Source of the DNA: Microvirga guangxiensis
GTDB lineage: Bacteria; Pseudomonadota; Alphaproteobacteria; Rhizobiales; Beijerinckiaceae
Direction of reading: 5' to 3'
Assembly: GCF_900102135.1 (NCBI RefSeq)
Contig: NZ_FMVJ01000002.1
Location: 62,001-126,000, forward strand
DNA length: 64,000 nucleotides
Below, piece by piece: positions 35,923-45,356 of the stretch. The notes under the pieces were generated by a model. The model was given only the letters and a program-made list of their open reading frames with translations. It was not told where the DNA came from and made no database searches. Position 1 is the first letter of the stretch. Each line of letters opens with the position of its first letter. A program made the translations under genes and the position numbers.

Positions 35923-36807
35923 ATGGCAATCTTTCAAGCGTTCAATGCCGCCGGCGTCGGCTTCAACATGTCGAGCACCAGCCCGTCCGGGTGGTCGTTC
36001 GTGGGGGTCGACCCCTTTATCGAAACGGTCAACACCTATGACGATGGCTACACGGCCGTTTTCGATGTGAACGGCAGCGATGTGATCGATCAATACACCG
36101 CCTGGTATTCCAGCAACGGCTACGACATCGTCATCCACGATCTGCTCTATGAAAATTTCGGGTCCGATGTTCTTCTGATCAAGGACCTGAACCTCTACAC
36201 CAATACCGACGAGCTTGACGCTTACGATTGGTACATGGTGCTCAACGCCGGCCACGACATCTTCTACGGCAACGACTATGCGGATGTGATCCGGGGCGGC
36301 AACGGCAACGACCAGATCTATTCCTATGGCGGCGATGACATCCTTTTCGGCGACGCCGGAAGCGACAAGCTCTACGGCGGGCATGGAGACGACGATCTCT
36401 ATGGCGGCACCGGGCGCGATGTTCTGAACGGCGGCAGCGGCAGCGATTACCTCAGCGGCGGCCTCGACAATGACACCCTCACCGGCGGCGCTGGCCGGGA
36501 CTACTTCGTGTTCGACGCGAAGCCCTCGCGGAACAACGTCGACAGGATCACGGATTTCAAGCCTGCCGATGACACCATCGCGCTCGACAACAGGATTTTC
36601 ACGAAGCTCGGCCCGGATGGCTGGCTATCCGGCTCCGCTTTCAGGATCGGTAAAGCCGCTGCGGATTCGACGGATCGCATCATCTACGACAAGGGCACCG
36701 GCGCTCTGCTCTACGATGCCGATGGGAAAGGTGGCATTGCCGCCATCAAGATTGCCCAACTGAACGCAGGGTTGGGCATCTCGAAAGCCGATTTCTTCGT
36801 TCTCTAG
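35923..36807 (+). CDS. RTX calcium-binding protein
   Basis: The 294-residue product has a non-repeat N-terminal domain of about 115 residues, rich in Tyr/Asp. A compact RTX block (about 116-190, GGNGNDQIYSYGGDD onward) and a C-terminal domain of about 100 residues follow; the latter resembles the end of many serralysin-type RTX proteins (ITDFKPADDTIALD, then LLYDADGKGG, ending SKADFFVL). It is the third RTX gene within 11.5 kb. Secretion would need a type I system encoded elsewhere. Confidence 0.88.
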   Translation: MAIFQAFNAAGVGFNMSSTSPSGWSFVGVDPFIETVNTYDDGYTAVFDVNGSDVIDQYTAWYSSNGYDIVIHDLLYENFGSDVLLIKDLNLYTNTDELDAYDWYMVLNAGHDIFYGNDYADVIRGGNGNDQIYSYGGDDILFGDAGSDKLYGGHGDDDLYGGTGRDVLNGGSGSDYLSGGLDNDTLTGGAGRDYFVFDAKPSRNNVDRITDFKPADDTIALDNRIFTKLGPDGWLSGSAFRIGKAAADSTDRIIYDKGTGALLYDADGKGGIAAIKIAQLNAGLGISKADFFVL

Positions 36808-36831
36808 AGCGACCGCTCCTGCCCAAGCGTG

Positions 36832-36857
36832 AGAGCCCCGGCACTGTCGGGGCTCTT
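36832..36857 (+). terminator. Terminator after the third RTX gene
   Basis: AGAGCCCCG-GCACTGT-CGGGGCTCT followed by TCCATT. The nine-base stem is perfect; the T-run is weak. The remaining bases up to 37130 hold only the DUF1127 promoter and leader, with a GCCGG/CCGGC hairpin (37094-37112) just before its ribosome site. Confidence 0.7.
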
Positions 36858-37130
36858 CCATTGTGGGGCTTTGCCTGCGCGAGGAACGCCGCGAGAGGTT
36901 CATACCAAGCCAAGGCTGGGAGCCTCGCGGAAGTTTTGGATGCCCAATCGGAAGGCATTCCCAGAAACTCACCTCCATTAACGGCACATTAGGGCGCTAT
37001 GCTACTAAAGCATAACAGACCTACATTATTACCACTCCTCTTTCGCAGCGCCCTCCCTTATATGCTGCATTGCACACAGCAAGAACAAAGGCCGCCGGTC
37101 ACAGGGGCCGGCTAACTGAAGGAGTTTCCA

Positions 37131-37286
37131 ATGTTCGTGTCCTACATCCTCTCTAAAGTCCGCGCCTACATGCGTTATCGCGACACCGTCCGTGAGCTGT
37201 CCATGCTTTCGGACCGCGAGCTCGACGATCTCGGCATCTCCCGCTTCCAGATCGAAAGCATCGCTCGCGAGCATGCCGTCGCCTAA
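37131..37286 (+). CDS. DUF1127 small protein (51 aa)
   Basis: GAAGGAGTTTCCA precedes ATG at 37131. The 51-residue product has the DUF1127 pattern: R-x-R-D-T-V-R-E-L-S-x-L-S-D-R-E-L-x-D-L-G-I-S-R, with an arginine-rich helix. Members are abundant in Rhizobiales; some act in small-RNA turnover and in phosphate or carbon responses in Agrobacterium and Rhodobacter. The monocistronic layout with a strong terminator is typical. Confidence 0.93.
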   Translation: MFVSYILSKVRAYMRYRDTVRELSMLSDRELDDLGISRFQIESIAREHAVA

Positions 37287-37315
37287 TATTTAGCTGCACT
37301 GCAGCATAAGGTTCT

Positions 37316-37338
37316 CGCCCGCCTCAAGCGGGCGTTTT
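37316..37338 (+). terminator. Rho-independent terminator of the DUF1127 gene
   Basis: CGCCCGC-CTCAA-GCGGGCG followed by TTTTCTTTTT. Confidence 0.93.
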
Positions 37339-37413
37339 CTTTTTCAGGACCCTGTTTTTTGCGATGCCATCGAAAGAGGCTTTCCTGCCTAGAAACGGGG
37401 CAGCAGCCTGAAG

Positions 37414-38172
37414 CTAGCGTCCGCCCGTCACCGGCAGAATGGCCCCTGTGATGTAGGACGCGGCGTCCGACATCAGGAACAGAACCGCCTCCGCGATCTC
37501 CTGCGGCTCTCCGATCCTTTTCATGGGGATGAACGGCAAAAGCCGCTGGAGCCGCCCCACATCCTGGGTGCTGCGCTCGTGAATATCGGTCCGCGTCATG
37601 CCGGGAGAGACGGCATTGACCCGCACGCCCTCCGTCGCCAACTCCCGCGCCAGCCCGACGGTGAGAGAGTCGATGGCTCCCTTCGAGGCGGCATACCAGA
37701 CATATTCGTTCGGGCTCCCAAGCACGGCTGCCACGGAGGAGATGTTGATAATGGAACCGCCCTGCCCACCGCGGCTCTGCGACAAGCGCCGCGCAGCCTC
37801 CCGCGCCACATAGATCGCACCCGTCACATTGATGTCGATGCAAGTCTGGATCGTCTCGGCGGACGTCTCCGCGAGCTTGCCCGACTTGCCTGTGATGCCC
37901 GCATTGTTCACCACGTGCGAGATGGGGCCGAGACGTTCCTCCACCTCGTCGAAAATGCGCAGCACATCCGCTTCGAGGGCAACATCACCCTGGAAGGCGA
38001 GCGCCTCCACGCCTGCCGCCCGGCAGATTTCGATGACCTCATCCGCGGCTGCGCTCTCCGAGCGATACGTGATGGCCACATCATAGCCGCGGGCGGCCGC
38101 GAGCTGCGCTATCGCCGCACCTATGCCCCGACTGCCGCCCGTAATAAGAACCACCGGCCGCTTAGCTTGCAT
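37414..38172 (-). CDS. SDR-family oxidoreductase (FabG-like)
   Basis: The 252-residue product is a classical short-chain dehydrogenase: TGGSRGIG cofactor loop, VNNAGITG, catalytic Ser in NISSVAAVLG and Tyr-x-x-x-Lys in WYAASKG, and a PG(M)TRTDI segment. RSESAAADE after the second strand suggests NADPH preference. It is close to glucose/3-oxoacyl reductases in sequence type, but the substrate cannot be assigned. It stands alone, divergent from trmFO. Confidence 0.9.
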   Translation of the reverse strand: MQAKRPVVLITGGSRGIGAAIAQLAAARGYDVAITYRSESAAADEVIEICRAAGVEALAFQGDVALEADVLRIFDEVEERLGPISHVVNNAGITGKSGKLAETSAETIQTCIDINVTGAIYVAREAARRLSQSRGGQGGSIINISSVAAVLGSPNEYVWYAASKGAIDSLTVGLARELATEGVRVNAVSPGMTRTDIHERSTQDVGRLQRLLPFIPMKRIGEPQEIAEAVLFLMSDAASYITGAILPVTGGR

Positions 38173-38252
38173 GACACCACCTTCTCAAAAGCATCGGCTC
38201 AGCTTGACCAGGGCTCCTGTGGGAGTCAACAAAGCCGCGTAGGAGAATGACC

Positions 38253-39671
38253 ATGAGCACAATCGAACCCATTCACGTCATCGGCGGCGGCCTTGCCGGC
38301 TCGGAAGCCACCTGGCAGATCGCGCAGGCTGGCGTTCCCGTCATTCTCCACGAAATGCGCCCCGTGCGCGGCACCGATGCGCACAAGACGGAGGGGCTGG
38401 CCGAGCTCGTCTGCTCCAACTCCTTCCGCTCCGACGATGCCGAGACCAACGCGGTCGGCCTGCTGCATCAGGAGATGCGCACATTGGGCTCGCTCATCAT
38501 GGCCAAGGGCGACGCCAATCAAGTGCCCGCAGGCGGCGCGCTAGCCGTAGACCGCGACGGCTTCTCCGATGCCGTGACCGCCGCACTCGAAGCGCATCCG
38601 CTCGTCACGATCGAACGCGGCGAGATCGGCGGCATCCCGCCGGAGGAATGGTCCTCCGTCATCATCGCCACCGGCCCCCTCACTTCGCCTGCGCTGGCGG
38701 AGGCGATCCTCAAGCTCACCGGCGAGACCTCGCTCGCCTTCTTCGACGCCATTGCGCCCATCGTCTATCGCGAGTCCATCAACATGGATATCGCATGGTT
38801 CCAGTCGCGCTATGACAAGGTCGGGCCCGGCGGCACAGGCAAGGACTACATCAACTGCCCCATGACCAAGGAGCAGTACGACGCCTTCATCGACGCGCTG
38901 ATCGAGGGCGACAAGACCGAGTTCAAGGAGTGGGAGGAGAACACTCCCTATTTCGACGGCTGCCTGCCCATCGAGGTGATGGCCGAGCGTGGCCGCGAGA
39001 CCCTGCGTCACGGCCCCATGAAGCCGGTCGGCCTCACCGATCCGCGCAATCCCGACAAGAAGCCCTACGCTATCGTGCAGCTACGCCAGGACAATGCACT
39101 GGGCACGCTGTTCAACATGGTGGGCTTCCAGACGAAGCTGAAATACGGCGCGCAAGGCGACATCTTCCGCATGATCCCGGGCCTCGAAAATGCGGAGTTC
39201 GCCCGCCTCGGCGGTATTCACCGCAACACATACCTCAACTCGCCGAAGCTCCTCGACCCGACCCTGCGTCTCAAGGCCATGCCGCGCCTGCGCTTCGCAG
39301 GCCAGATCACCGGCTGCGAAGGCTATGTGGAGAGCGCGGCGGTGGGCCTCATGACCGGCCGCTTCGCTGCAGCGGAGCGCCTCGGCCATCCGATCCAACC
39401 GCTGCCGCACACCACGGCGCTCGGCGCGCTCATCAACCACATCACCGGCGGCCACATCGAGACCATCGACGAAGGCCCGCGCTCGTTCCAGCCGATGAAC
39501 GTCAATTTCGGCCTCTTCCCGCCGCTCGATGCCGCGCCGAAGGCAGAAGACGGCAAGCGCCTGCGCGGTTCGGCCAAGGCGATTGCAAAGAAGAAGATGC
39601 TCACGGACCGCGCACGGGAGGATCTCGCGGCGTGGCTATCGGCAGCGCGTATGCCAGCTGCTGCGGAGTAA
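38253..39671 (+). CDS. trmFO: Methylenetetrahydrofolate-tRNA-(uracil-5-)-methyltransferase
   Basis: TrmFO makes m5U54 in the T-loop of tRNA with methylenetetrahydrofolate and FAD. The 472-residue product has the FAD loop [14 protein letters not shown], the family block [12 protein letters not shown], and a [15 protein letters not shown] segment near the C-terminus. The ATG at 38253 is seven bases after AGGAG; the ATG at 38247 is too close to it. TrmFO replaces TrmA in many alphaproteobacteria. Confidence 0.95.
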   Translation: MSTIEPIHVIGGGLAGSEATWQIAQAGVPVILHEMRPVRGTDAHKTEGLAELVCSNSFRSDDAETNAVGLLHQEMRTLGSLIMAKGDANQVPAGGALAVDRDGFSDAVTAALEAHPLVTIERGEIGGIPPEEWSSVIIATGPLTSPALAEAILKLTGETSLAFFDAIAPIVYRESINMDIAWFQSRYDKVGPGGTGKDYINCPMTKEQYDAFIDALIEGDKTEFKEWEENTPYFDGCLPIEVMAERGRETLRHGPMKPVGLTDPRNPDKKPYAIVQLRQDNALGTLFNMVGFQTKLKYGAQGDIFRMIPGLENAEFARLGGIHRNTYLNSPKLLDPTLRLKAMPRLRFAGQITGCEGYVESAAVGLMTGRFAAAERLGHPIQPLPHTTALGALINHITGGHIETIDEGPRSFQPMNVNFGLFPPLDAAPKAEDGKRLRGSAKAIAKKKMLTDRAREDLAAWLSAARMPAAAE

Positions 39672-39683
39672 ACGCTGCCTGCA

Positions 39684-39775
39684 TGTCATCCCGGGGCTGC
39701 GGAGCAGAACCCGGGATCGCATCATGAGAATTACGCGGAACCATCATTGTCATTCCCGCCAGCGCGGGGATGACA
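39684..39775. repeat. Palindromic intergenic repeat
   Basis: Two inverted elements: CCCGGG-(14)-CCCGGG with flanking GTCAT/ATGA, and GTCATTCCCGC-CAGC-GCGGGGATGAC. They lie between the convergent ends of trmFO and the squalene-synthase-like gene and may serve as a shared transcript end. Confidence 0.65.
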
Positions 39776-39799
39776 CCGTTGAGTCTCTAGCGCCTGTCC

Positions 39800-40642
39800 T
39801 TAAAACGGCCCGCGCCAGAGCGCCCAGATTCTCCGCATCTGCGAAATCTCCACCGGCGTATGAAGCGGATCGTAATCGCGCTTTTCCATCGCCTTCAGGT
39901 AAGGCTCGACCAGCGCAAGCTGGGAGAAGGCCGGTTTCGCCGCGGGTGGGATTGTCGGGCGCAGGGATCGTGCCTGATCGAGATGGCGGCGCGCGATGGC
40001 GCGCATGTCGGCCAACGCGCCCTTCAGCCCCGGCCCTCCGCGTCCTGTCACGATGTCATCACGCACGACGCCGTGATGCGAGAGGATATCGACGGGGATA
40101 TAGAGCTGCCCCTGCCGCGCATGGATGGGGAAGGCCCGCAGCAGGCCGGTGATGGCATAGGCCACGCCCGCATGGCCCGCGGCATCCGCTGTGCCGGGAT
40201 CCTTGCCGTCATTCAGGATGATGCTGGAGAGCTGGATGAGGCTCGAAGATGTCTCACCGCAATAGCCTTCGAGATCGTTCAAGGAAGGCATGGGATCGTC
40301 GTAGAGATCGAACATGCGGGCGTCGATCAGATCCACGAGCGATTGCCGGGGCAGACGGAACTTGACGATAGCATCGTCGAGCGCGGCGGCGATGGGGTTG
40401 GCGCGCACATCGCCCCTCGCCTCACCCTGCAGCGCATCGCGCCACCATTGCAGGCGGATTTCGCCAAGCATGGGCTCGCGCACGGATTCCCGCACGCGCG
40501 CGACCTCGAAATTGAACGCGTGGAGCGCATGAAGGTAAGGGCGCTTGTCCGCTGGCGCGAGAAGACTCGCGAAGTAGCGATCGGGATCGGCCTCGCGCAC
40601 GAGCGCTTCGCAATGGGCGAAGTTGGATTGGGGATCGGCCAT
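39800..40642 (-). CDS. Squalene/phytoene synthase-like protein, NDUFAF6 homologue
   Basis: The 280-residue product has the squalene/phytoene synthase fold signatures, but the first aspartate motif (DxxxD) is replaced (HAFNFEVARVRE) and the second is weak, so synthase activity is unlikely. This matches the NDUFAF6 family of complex I assembly factors. The ATG at 40642 is one base after the preceding stop; an upstream start would lie inside that gene. Its neighbour is the NDUFAF3 homologue, which supports the assembly-factor reading over a terpenoid role. Confidence 0.8.
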   Translation of the reverse strand: MADPQSNFAHCEALVREADPDRYFASLLAPADKRPYLHALHAFNFEVARVRESVREPMLGEIRLQWWRDALQGEARGDVRANPIAAALDDAIVKFRLPRQSLVDLIDARMFDLYDDPMPSLNDLEGYCGETSSSLIQLSSIILNDGKDPGTADAAGHAGVAYAITGLLRAFPIHARQGQLYIPVDILSHHGVVRDDIVTGRGGPGLKGALADMRAIARRHLDQARSLRPTIPPAAKPAFSQLALVEPYLKAMEKRDYDPLHTPVEISQMRRIWALWRGPF

Positions 40643-40643
40643 C

Positions 40644-41030
40644 TTAAGCGACTGCGATGAGGGCAGCGGCAACCTTCCGGTTCTCCGCCAGAAGGATGTT
40701 GTAGGTGCGCGCGGCGGCCCCCGTCTGCATCACATCCAGGCCGATGCCCGCCTCACGAAAGCGTTGGCGCAGACTTGAGGGAATGGCCGCGACGTCGACG
40801 CCTGTGCCGAGGAGCAGCAATTCGATCTCCTCCGCTTCGGCGAAGATCGGCTCCAGCACGGCGTCCGTCAGCTCCCCGATGTAAGCGACAGGCCAAGCCT
40901 TGATGCCCGACGGCAGCGCGAGGATCGAGCCGCGATGGGACATGTCAGCGAAGCGGAAGCCGCCATTGCCGTAGGCATCGATCTGGTAACGTCCGGGGAC
41001 GAAACCGTCATACAGGCGGCCACCGCTCAT
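40644..41030 (-). CDS. Mth938-like protein, NDUFAF3 homologue
   Basis: The 128-residue DUF498/Mth938 domain protein resembles human complex I assembly factor NDUFAF3: DAYGNGGFRFADMSHRGSIL, then LLLGTG in the core and AARTYNILLAENRKVAAALI at the end. It starts four bases after secF. The linkage of secD-secF with this gene in proteobacteria is a known context that helped link NDUFAF3 to membrane assembly. Confidence 0.88.
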   Translation of the reverse strand: MSGGRLYDGFVPGRYQIDAYGNGGFRFADMSHRGSILALPSGIKAWPVAYIGELTDAVLEPIFAEAEEIELLLLGTGVDVAAIPSSLRQRFREAGIGLDVMQTGAAARTYNILLAENRKVAAALIAVA

Positions 41031-41034
41031 GATC

Positions 41035-41982
41035 TTACTCCGCAGCTGCGGCTTTGCCCTCCGGCACCTTCACGGTCTCGGATCCGCGCAGGCCGATATA
41101 GATCAGCATGGGCGAGGAGATGCAGATTGCCGAATACGTACAGATCACCACGCCGTAGAGCATGACCTGGGCAAAGCCCTGAATCGCCTGACCGCCGAAG
41201 AGCACGAGGGCCAGCAGCGACAGCGCCGTGGTTGCGGCAGTCATGATCGTGCGGGACATGGTGTGGTTGATCGACAGGTTCAACAGCTCTTCCGTCGGCA
41301 TGGTCTTGTAGCGACGCATGAGCTCGCGGGTACGGTCGAACACCACCACGGTTTCGTTGAGCGAGTAGCCCACGATGGTGAGGATCGCCGCGATCGACGT
41401 CATGTTAAATTCATGACGGGTGATCACGAAGAAGCCGATGGTGAGCACGATGTCGTGCAGCGTGCCGATGATGGATGCCACCGCAAGCTCGCGCTCGAAC
41501 CGGAACCAGAGATAGAACAGAACCGCGAGCACCGAGAGAACGACGCCGATGGTGCCGGACTGGACGAGCTCGCCCGACACGCGCGGGCCCACCGTCTCGA
41601 CGCGGCGGAAATCGTACTCCGCTCCGAACGTGTCTCGCGCTTTCTGCACCACCATCGCCTGCCCGGCCTCACCGCCGGGCTGCGTCGGGAAGCGCAGCGA
41701 AACCTCCCCCGCCGTGCCGAATTCCTGCACCTCCACATCGCCGAAGCCGAAGCCCTCGGCGGTCTGGCGGATCTGGGCGACGTTGGCTTGGCCGGACTTG
41801 GCCTGAATCTCCATGAGCGTGCCGCCCGTGAAGTCGATGCCGAAGTTCAGGCCGACGGTCATGAGCATGATTGCCGTGGCGATGGAGATCACAGCCGACA
41901 GCGGGAACGAGAAGCGCCGGAAGCGCATGAAGTCGAAGTGGGAGTTTTCGGGCCAGAGGCGAATGAGGCGCACGATACTCAC
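41035..41982 (-). CDS. secF: Protein translocase subunit SecF
   Basis: SecF with SecD uses the proton gradient to pull exported chains through SecYEG. The 315-residue protein has six membrane helices, the GIDFTGGTLMEI segment after the first, and the GYSLNETVVVFDRTREL block. It starts three bases after the secD stop, so the two are translated together. Confidence 0.96.
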   Translation of the reverse strand: MSIVRLIRLWPENSHFDFMRFRRFSFPLSAVISIATAIMLMTVGLNFGIDFTGGTLMEIQAKSGQANVAQIRQTAEGFGFGDVEVQEFGTAGEVSLRFPTQPGGEAGQAMVVQKARDTFGAEYDFRRVETVGPRVSGELVQSGTIGVVLSVLAVLFYLWFRFERELAVASIIGTLHDIVLTIGFFVITRHEFNMTSIAAILTIVGYSLNETVVVFDRTRELMRRYKTMPTEELLNLSINHTMSRTIMTAATTALSLLALVLFGGQAIQGFAQVMLYGVVICTYSAICISSPMLIYIGLRGSETVKVPEGKAAAAE

Positions 41983-41985
41983 TCC

Positions 41986-43593
41986 TTAGAACGGAAGGAC
42001 TTTGGGACGCATCCACTGGTACCAGAGCGCAATCATCATGCGCGTCAGGGTAACGGCGGTCAGAACCGTCGTGAGGATGCCGAGAATGAACACGACCGCG
42101 AAGCCGCGCACGGGACCGGAGCCGAGGAAGAACAGGATCACGGCGGCAATCGCCATGGTGCTGTTGGAGTCCACGATGGTGGCGAAGGCCCGGTCGAAAC
42201 CGGCCTGGATGCCGGAGACGATAGAGCGGCCTGCCCTCACCTCCTCGCGGATGCGCTCGTAGATCAGCACGTTCGAGTCCACGGCCGTGCCGATGGTGAG
42301 CACGATGCCGGCGATACCCGGAAGCGTCAGCGTGGCTTCGAGCACCGACATGAGGCCGAAGATCAGGCCCACGTGCACGATCAGCGCGATGTTGGCGATG
42401 AGGCCGAACACGCCGTAGGTGGCGAACATGAAGATGATGACGAAGATGCCGGCGACGTAAGTCGCCATCTTTCCGGCCTCGATGGAGTCGCGTCCGAGGC
42501 CGGGGCCCACGGTGCGCTCTTCCACGATGGTGAGCTTGGCGGGCAGTGCGCCGGAGCGCAGCAGCACGGCGAGGTTGTTCACCTGCTCGACCGTGAAGCT
42601 GCCCGAAATCTGGCCCGATCCGCCGGTGATGGGCGACTGGATCGTGGGCGCGGAGATCACCTCGTTATCGAGAACGATAGCGAGCTGCCGCCCCAGGTTC
42701 TCCGTCGTCGCCTGGCCGAAGCGCTGCGCGCCGCGGATGTTGAAGCGGAAATTGACGATGGGCTGATTGGTCTGCGTATCGAACGCGGCCTGAGCGTCCG
42801 TCAGGTCCCCGCCTTCGGCGATCACGCGCCGTTCCACGGGAACACGCTGGCCACCCGCATCGCGCATGGGAAGCATGTCCACATCGGTGGCGCCGCCCTG
42901 GGCGAGCAGGCGGAATTCAAGGTTGCCGGTCTCGCCGAGCAGCGCTTTCAACTGCTGCGGATCCTGAAGACCGGGCACCTGGACGAGAACGCGATCCGCG
43001 CCCTGACGCTGGATGCTCGGCTCCACAGTGCCGGTGGCGTCGATACGGCGGCGGATGACTTCGATGGACTGGTCGACCGCGCGGCGGACGCGCTCGTTGA
43101 TGCCCGCATCGGTCAACGTCAGAGCAATCGCGCCGTCGGGCGTCTCGTTGATGGCGATGTTGGCATTGCCGGTCTGGCCGAGAACGGCGTTGTTGATCGG
43201 CTGCGCCAGCTCGCGCAGGCGCGGCATCAGGCGCTCGCGGTCGGCGGCGTTCGGCACGCGGATCTGAACGCCGCGTTGAATCGTCTGGATGCCGTTCTGC
43301 GAGGCGACGCGGGTGTCGCGCAGGATACGGCGGACGTCATCGCGCAGAAGGGTAATCTGACCGCGCACGAGATCCGCCTCGTCCACCTGGAGGAGGACGT
43401 GAGAGCCGCCCTGCAGGTCGAGGCCGAGCACGATGGCGCGTGAAGGCACGAGCCAGGACGGCACCCAGCTTGGAACCGCATTCAGATATGCCTCGCGCTG
43501 CTCGCGGGACATCATGCTCGGAACTGCCAACAGCAGGCCGATGAAGATGACCGCCAGGGTAGTGATGATCTTCGACTTCGAGAAGCGCAGCAT
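41986..43593 (-). CDS. secD: Protein translocase subunit SecD
   Basis: The 535-residue protein begins with a membrane helix (TTLAVIFIGLLLAVP) and has the GLDLQGGSHVLLQVD block, a large periplasmic domain and a C-terminal half with five helices including DSNVLIYERIREE. I use the ATG at 43593; a TTG seven codons earlier is less likely. An inverted repeat (43643-43676) separates it from yajC and may tune the yajC:secD ratio. Confidence 0.96.
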   Translation of the reverse strand: MLRFSKSKIITTLAVIFIGLLLAVPSMMSREQREAYLNAVPSWVPSWLVPSRAIVLGLDLQGGSHVLLQVDEADLVRGQITLLRDDVRRILRDTRVASQNGIQTIQRGVQIRVPNAADRERLMPRLRELAQPINNAVLGQTGNANIAINETPDGAIALTLTDAGINERVRRAVDQSIEVIRRRIDATGTVEPSIQRQGADRVLVQVPGLQDPQQLKALLGETGNLEFRLLAQGGATDVDMLPMRDAGGQRVPVERRVIAEGGDLTDAQAAFDTQTNQPIVNFRFNIRGAQRFGQATTENLGRQLAIVLDNEVISAPTIQSPITGGSGQISGSFTVEQVNNLAVLLRSGALPAKLTIVEERTVGPGLGRDSIEAGKMATYVAGIFVIIFMFATYGVFGLIANIALIVHVGLIFGLMSVLEATLTLPGIAGIVLTIGTAVDSNVLIYERIREEVRAGRSIVSGIQAGFDRAFATIVDSNSTMAIAAVILFFLGSGPVRGFAVVFILGILTTVLTAVTLTRMMIALWYQWMRPKVLPF

Positions 43594-43642
43594 CGTCCGC
43601 TCAACCTTTCTCAAACGCTTTGCCGCACATGCGGTGCGGCGA

Positions 43643-43676
43643 ACCGGCCCTCAAGGGCTCGTGCCCGAGGGCCGGT
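43643..43676 (-). promoter_or_regulatory. Hairpin between yajC and secD
   Basis: ACCGGCCCTC (43643-43652) and GAGGGCCGGT (43667-43676) form a ten-base perfect stem. It lies in the 90-bp gap of an otherwise tight operon. It could be a partial terminator or an RNA-stability element. Confidence 0.5.
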
Positions 43677-43683
43677 CATGATT

Positions 43684-44031
43684 TTACGCCTTCACCGGCT
43701 CGCTCTTGGAGCGGACCTCGGCGATCATGGTGCGAGCCACCTTCACCTTCACGTTGTCGGCGATTTCGACCTCGATATCGGCCGAATCTTCAAGAACCTT
43801 GGAGACCTTGCCGATGATGCCGCCGGAGGTGACGACCGTATCGCCGCGGCGCACGTTCTTGATCATCTCCTGGTGGGCCTTCACCCGGCGCTGCTGCGGA
43901 CGGATGATGAGGAACCACATGATCACGAAGATCAGGATGAACGGGACGAACTGGATGATGGCATCCATTCCGCCCCCGGCAGCGGGGGCCCCTTGTGCGA
44001 AAGCAGGTGAAATGAACAAGCGGCTCTCCAT
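43684..44031 (-). CDS. yajC: Preprotein translocase accessory protein YajC
   Basis: A 115-residue protein with one membrane helix (IIQFVPFILIFVIMWFLIIR), the RPQQRRVKAHQEMI motif and the GDTVVTSGGIIGKV domain of YajC. It works with SecD and SecF. A short hydrophobic start (RLFISPAFAQ) precedes it. It leads the yajC-secD-secF-NDUFAF3-NDUFAF6 run. Confidence 0.95.
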   Translation of the reverse strand: MESRLFISPAFAQGAPAAGGGMDAIIQFVPFILIFVIMWFLIIRPQQRRVKAHQEMIKNVRRGDTVVTSGGIIGKVSKVLEDSADIEVEIADNVKVKVARTMIAEVRSKSEPVKA

Positions 44032-44242
44032 GGATAAAGGCGCGAGGCAGGCATCCTTGAGGGCCTACCCGCGCCATACGGGATTAGAAGTGGGCGGACT
44101 ATACCCATCGACTCCGCGAAATCAATGAAGTTAGAAGCCTTTCCCAAGGCTCCTGCAGGTGCAATTGCGGCTCTTCCATGGACCGGAGGGCGGTTTTTGC
44201 GCTAAGCACGGCCTTCTCACCGTTTCTTGAAGCCGGATCCCC

Positions 44243-45118
44243 ATGCCCGCCGACCTCACCTCCCCCGAATCCATGGCCCTCCTGAAGCGCATCGCCGACG
44301 CCCTGGAGCGTCTGGCACCTGCGGGTTCACCTCAGGCCGATTTTGCGGCGGCGGACGCCTTCGTCTGGCATGCGGCGGGGCGACGCCTCGCTCCCGTCCC
44401 GAAGGTGAACCGGGTCGAGATGACCTTACTCCGGGGAATCGACCGGGTCCGTGACCAGCTTGCCGAGAATACGGGGCGCTTCGCCAGGGGCCTTCCAGCC
44501 AACAATGCCCTGCTCTGGGGCGCCCGGGGCATGGGCAAGTCCTCCCTGGTGAAGGCAGTCCATGCGGAGATCAACGCCACGAAGGCCAAGGACGCCCGCC
44601 CCCTCAAGCTCATCGAGATCCACCGCGAGGATATCGAGACCCTGCCCGACCTCATGGGCCTGCTGCGCGCGGACCCTCACCGCTTCATCGTCTTCTGCGA
44701 CGATCTTTCGTTCGATGCGGACGATACCTCATACAAGTCCCTGAAGGCGGTGCTGGAGGGCGGCATCGAAGGGCGGCCGGACAACGTGATCTTCTATGCC
44801 ACGTCCAACCGCCGCCACCTGCTGCCCCGCGACATGATGGAGAACGAGCGCTCCACCGCGATCAATCCGGGCGAAGCCATCGAGGAGAAGGTGTCCCTCT
44901 CCGACCGCTTCGGTCTGTGGCTCGGCTTCCACAAGTGCAGTCAGGACGAGTATCTCGACATGATCTTCGGATATGTGGACCATCTCGGCCTTGAAGCCGA
45001 CCGCGACACCATCCGCGCCGAGGCCCTCGAATGGGCCACCACGCGAGGGGCGCGTTCGGGACGCACAGCCTGGCAGTTCATTCAGGATCTGGCGGGTCGG
45101 CTGGGCAAGGCGATTTAA
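44243..45118 (+). CDS. DUF815 AAA-type ATPase
   Basis: The 291-residue P-loop ATPase has Walker A GARGMGKSSLVKAV (about 93-106), Walker B FIVFCDDLSFD and an arginine-rich YATSNRRHLLPRDM segment, the DUF815 family pattern. An amphipathic helix leads it. It lies inside the export/translation block, but on the opposite strand. The role is not established. Confidence 0.88.
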   Translation: MPADLTSPESMALLKRIADALERLAPAGSPQADFAAADAFVWHAAGRRLAPVPKVNRVEMTLLRGIDRVRDQLAENTGRFARGLPANNALLWGARGMGKSSLVKAVHAEINATKAKDARPLKLIEIHREDIETLPDLMGLLRADPHRFIVFCDDLSFDADDTSYKSLKAVLEGGIEGRPDNVIFYATSNRRHLLPRDMMENERSTAINPGEAIEEKVSLSDRFGLWLGFHKCSQDEYLDMIFGYVDHLGLEADRDTIRAEALEWATTRGARSGRTAWQFIQDLAGRLGKAI

Positions 45119-45140
45119 AGCCAATCTGGAAACACCCAAC

Positions 45141-45241
45141 CTCATCCTGAGGAGCAGACATAAGTCTGCGTTTCGAAGGAGGGCTTCAGTGCACTCTGAA
45201 CCCTCCTTCGAGACGGCGCTGACGCGCCTCCTCAAGATGAG
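45141..45241. repeat. CTCATCCTGAGGAG palindromic repeat, copy 1
   Basis: Nested inverted repeat of about 100 bp: outer arms CTCATCCTGAGGAG and CTCCTCAAGATGAG, inner arms TTCGAAGGAGGG and CCCTCCTTCGA. The same core recurs at 58361 and 62098, always between genes. It is likely a REP-type mobile or structural element. Confidence 0.8.
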
Positions 45242-45271
45242 ATTGGTGCGATCTGACATTTTCATAACGAC

Positions 45272-45300
45272 AAAAGGACGGTGGCTGAGCTCCACCGTCC
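45272..45300 (-). terminator. Terminator of the nlpD end of the operon
   Basis: On the minus strand GGACGGTGG-AGCTCAG-CCACCGTCC-TTTTG. The nine-base stem and T-run lie 57 bp past the M23 gene stop. Confidence 0.88.
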
Positions 45301-45356
45301 CCTCGCCTTGATCGGCTTCGGGTCTCGAACGCCAATCCAAACTTTTGCCGCGAAAT

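Noticed and set aside
41029..43443. 804-codon open frame antisense to secD and secF
   Set aside because: Same codon-bias effect; composition is His/Asp/Arg-rich with no motif, and secDF are certain.
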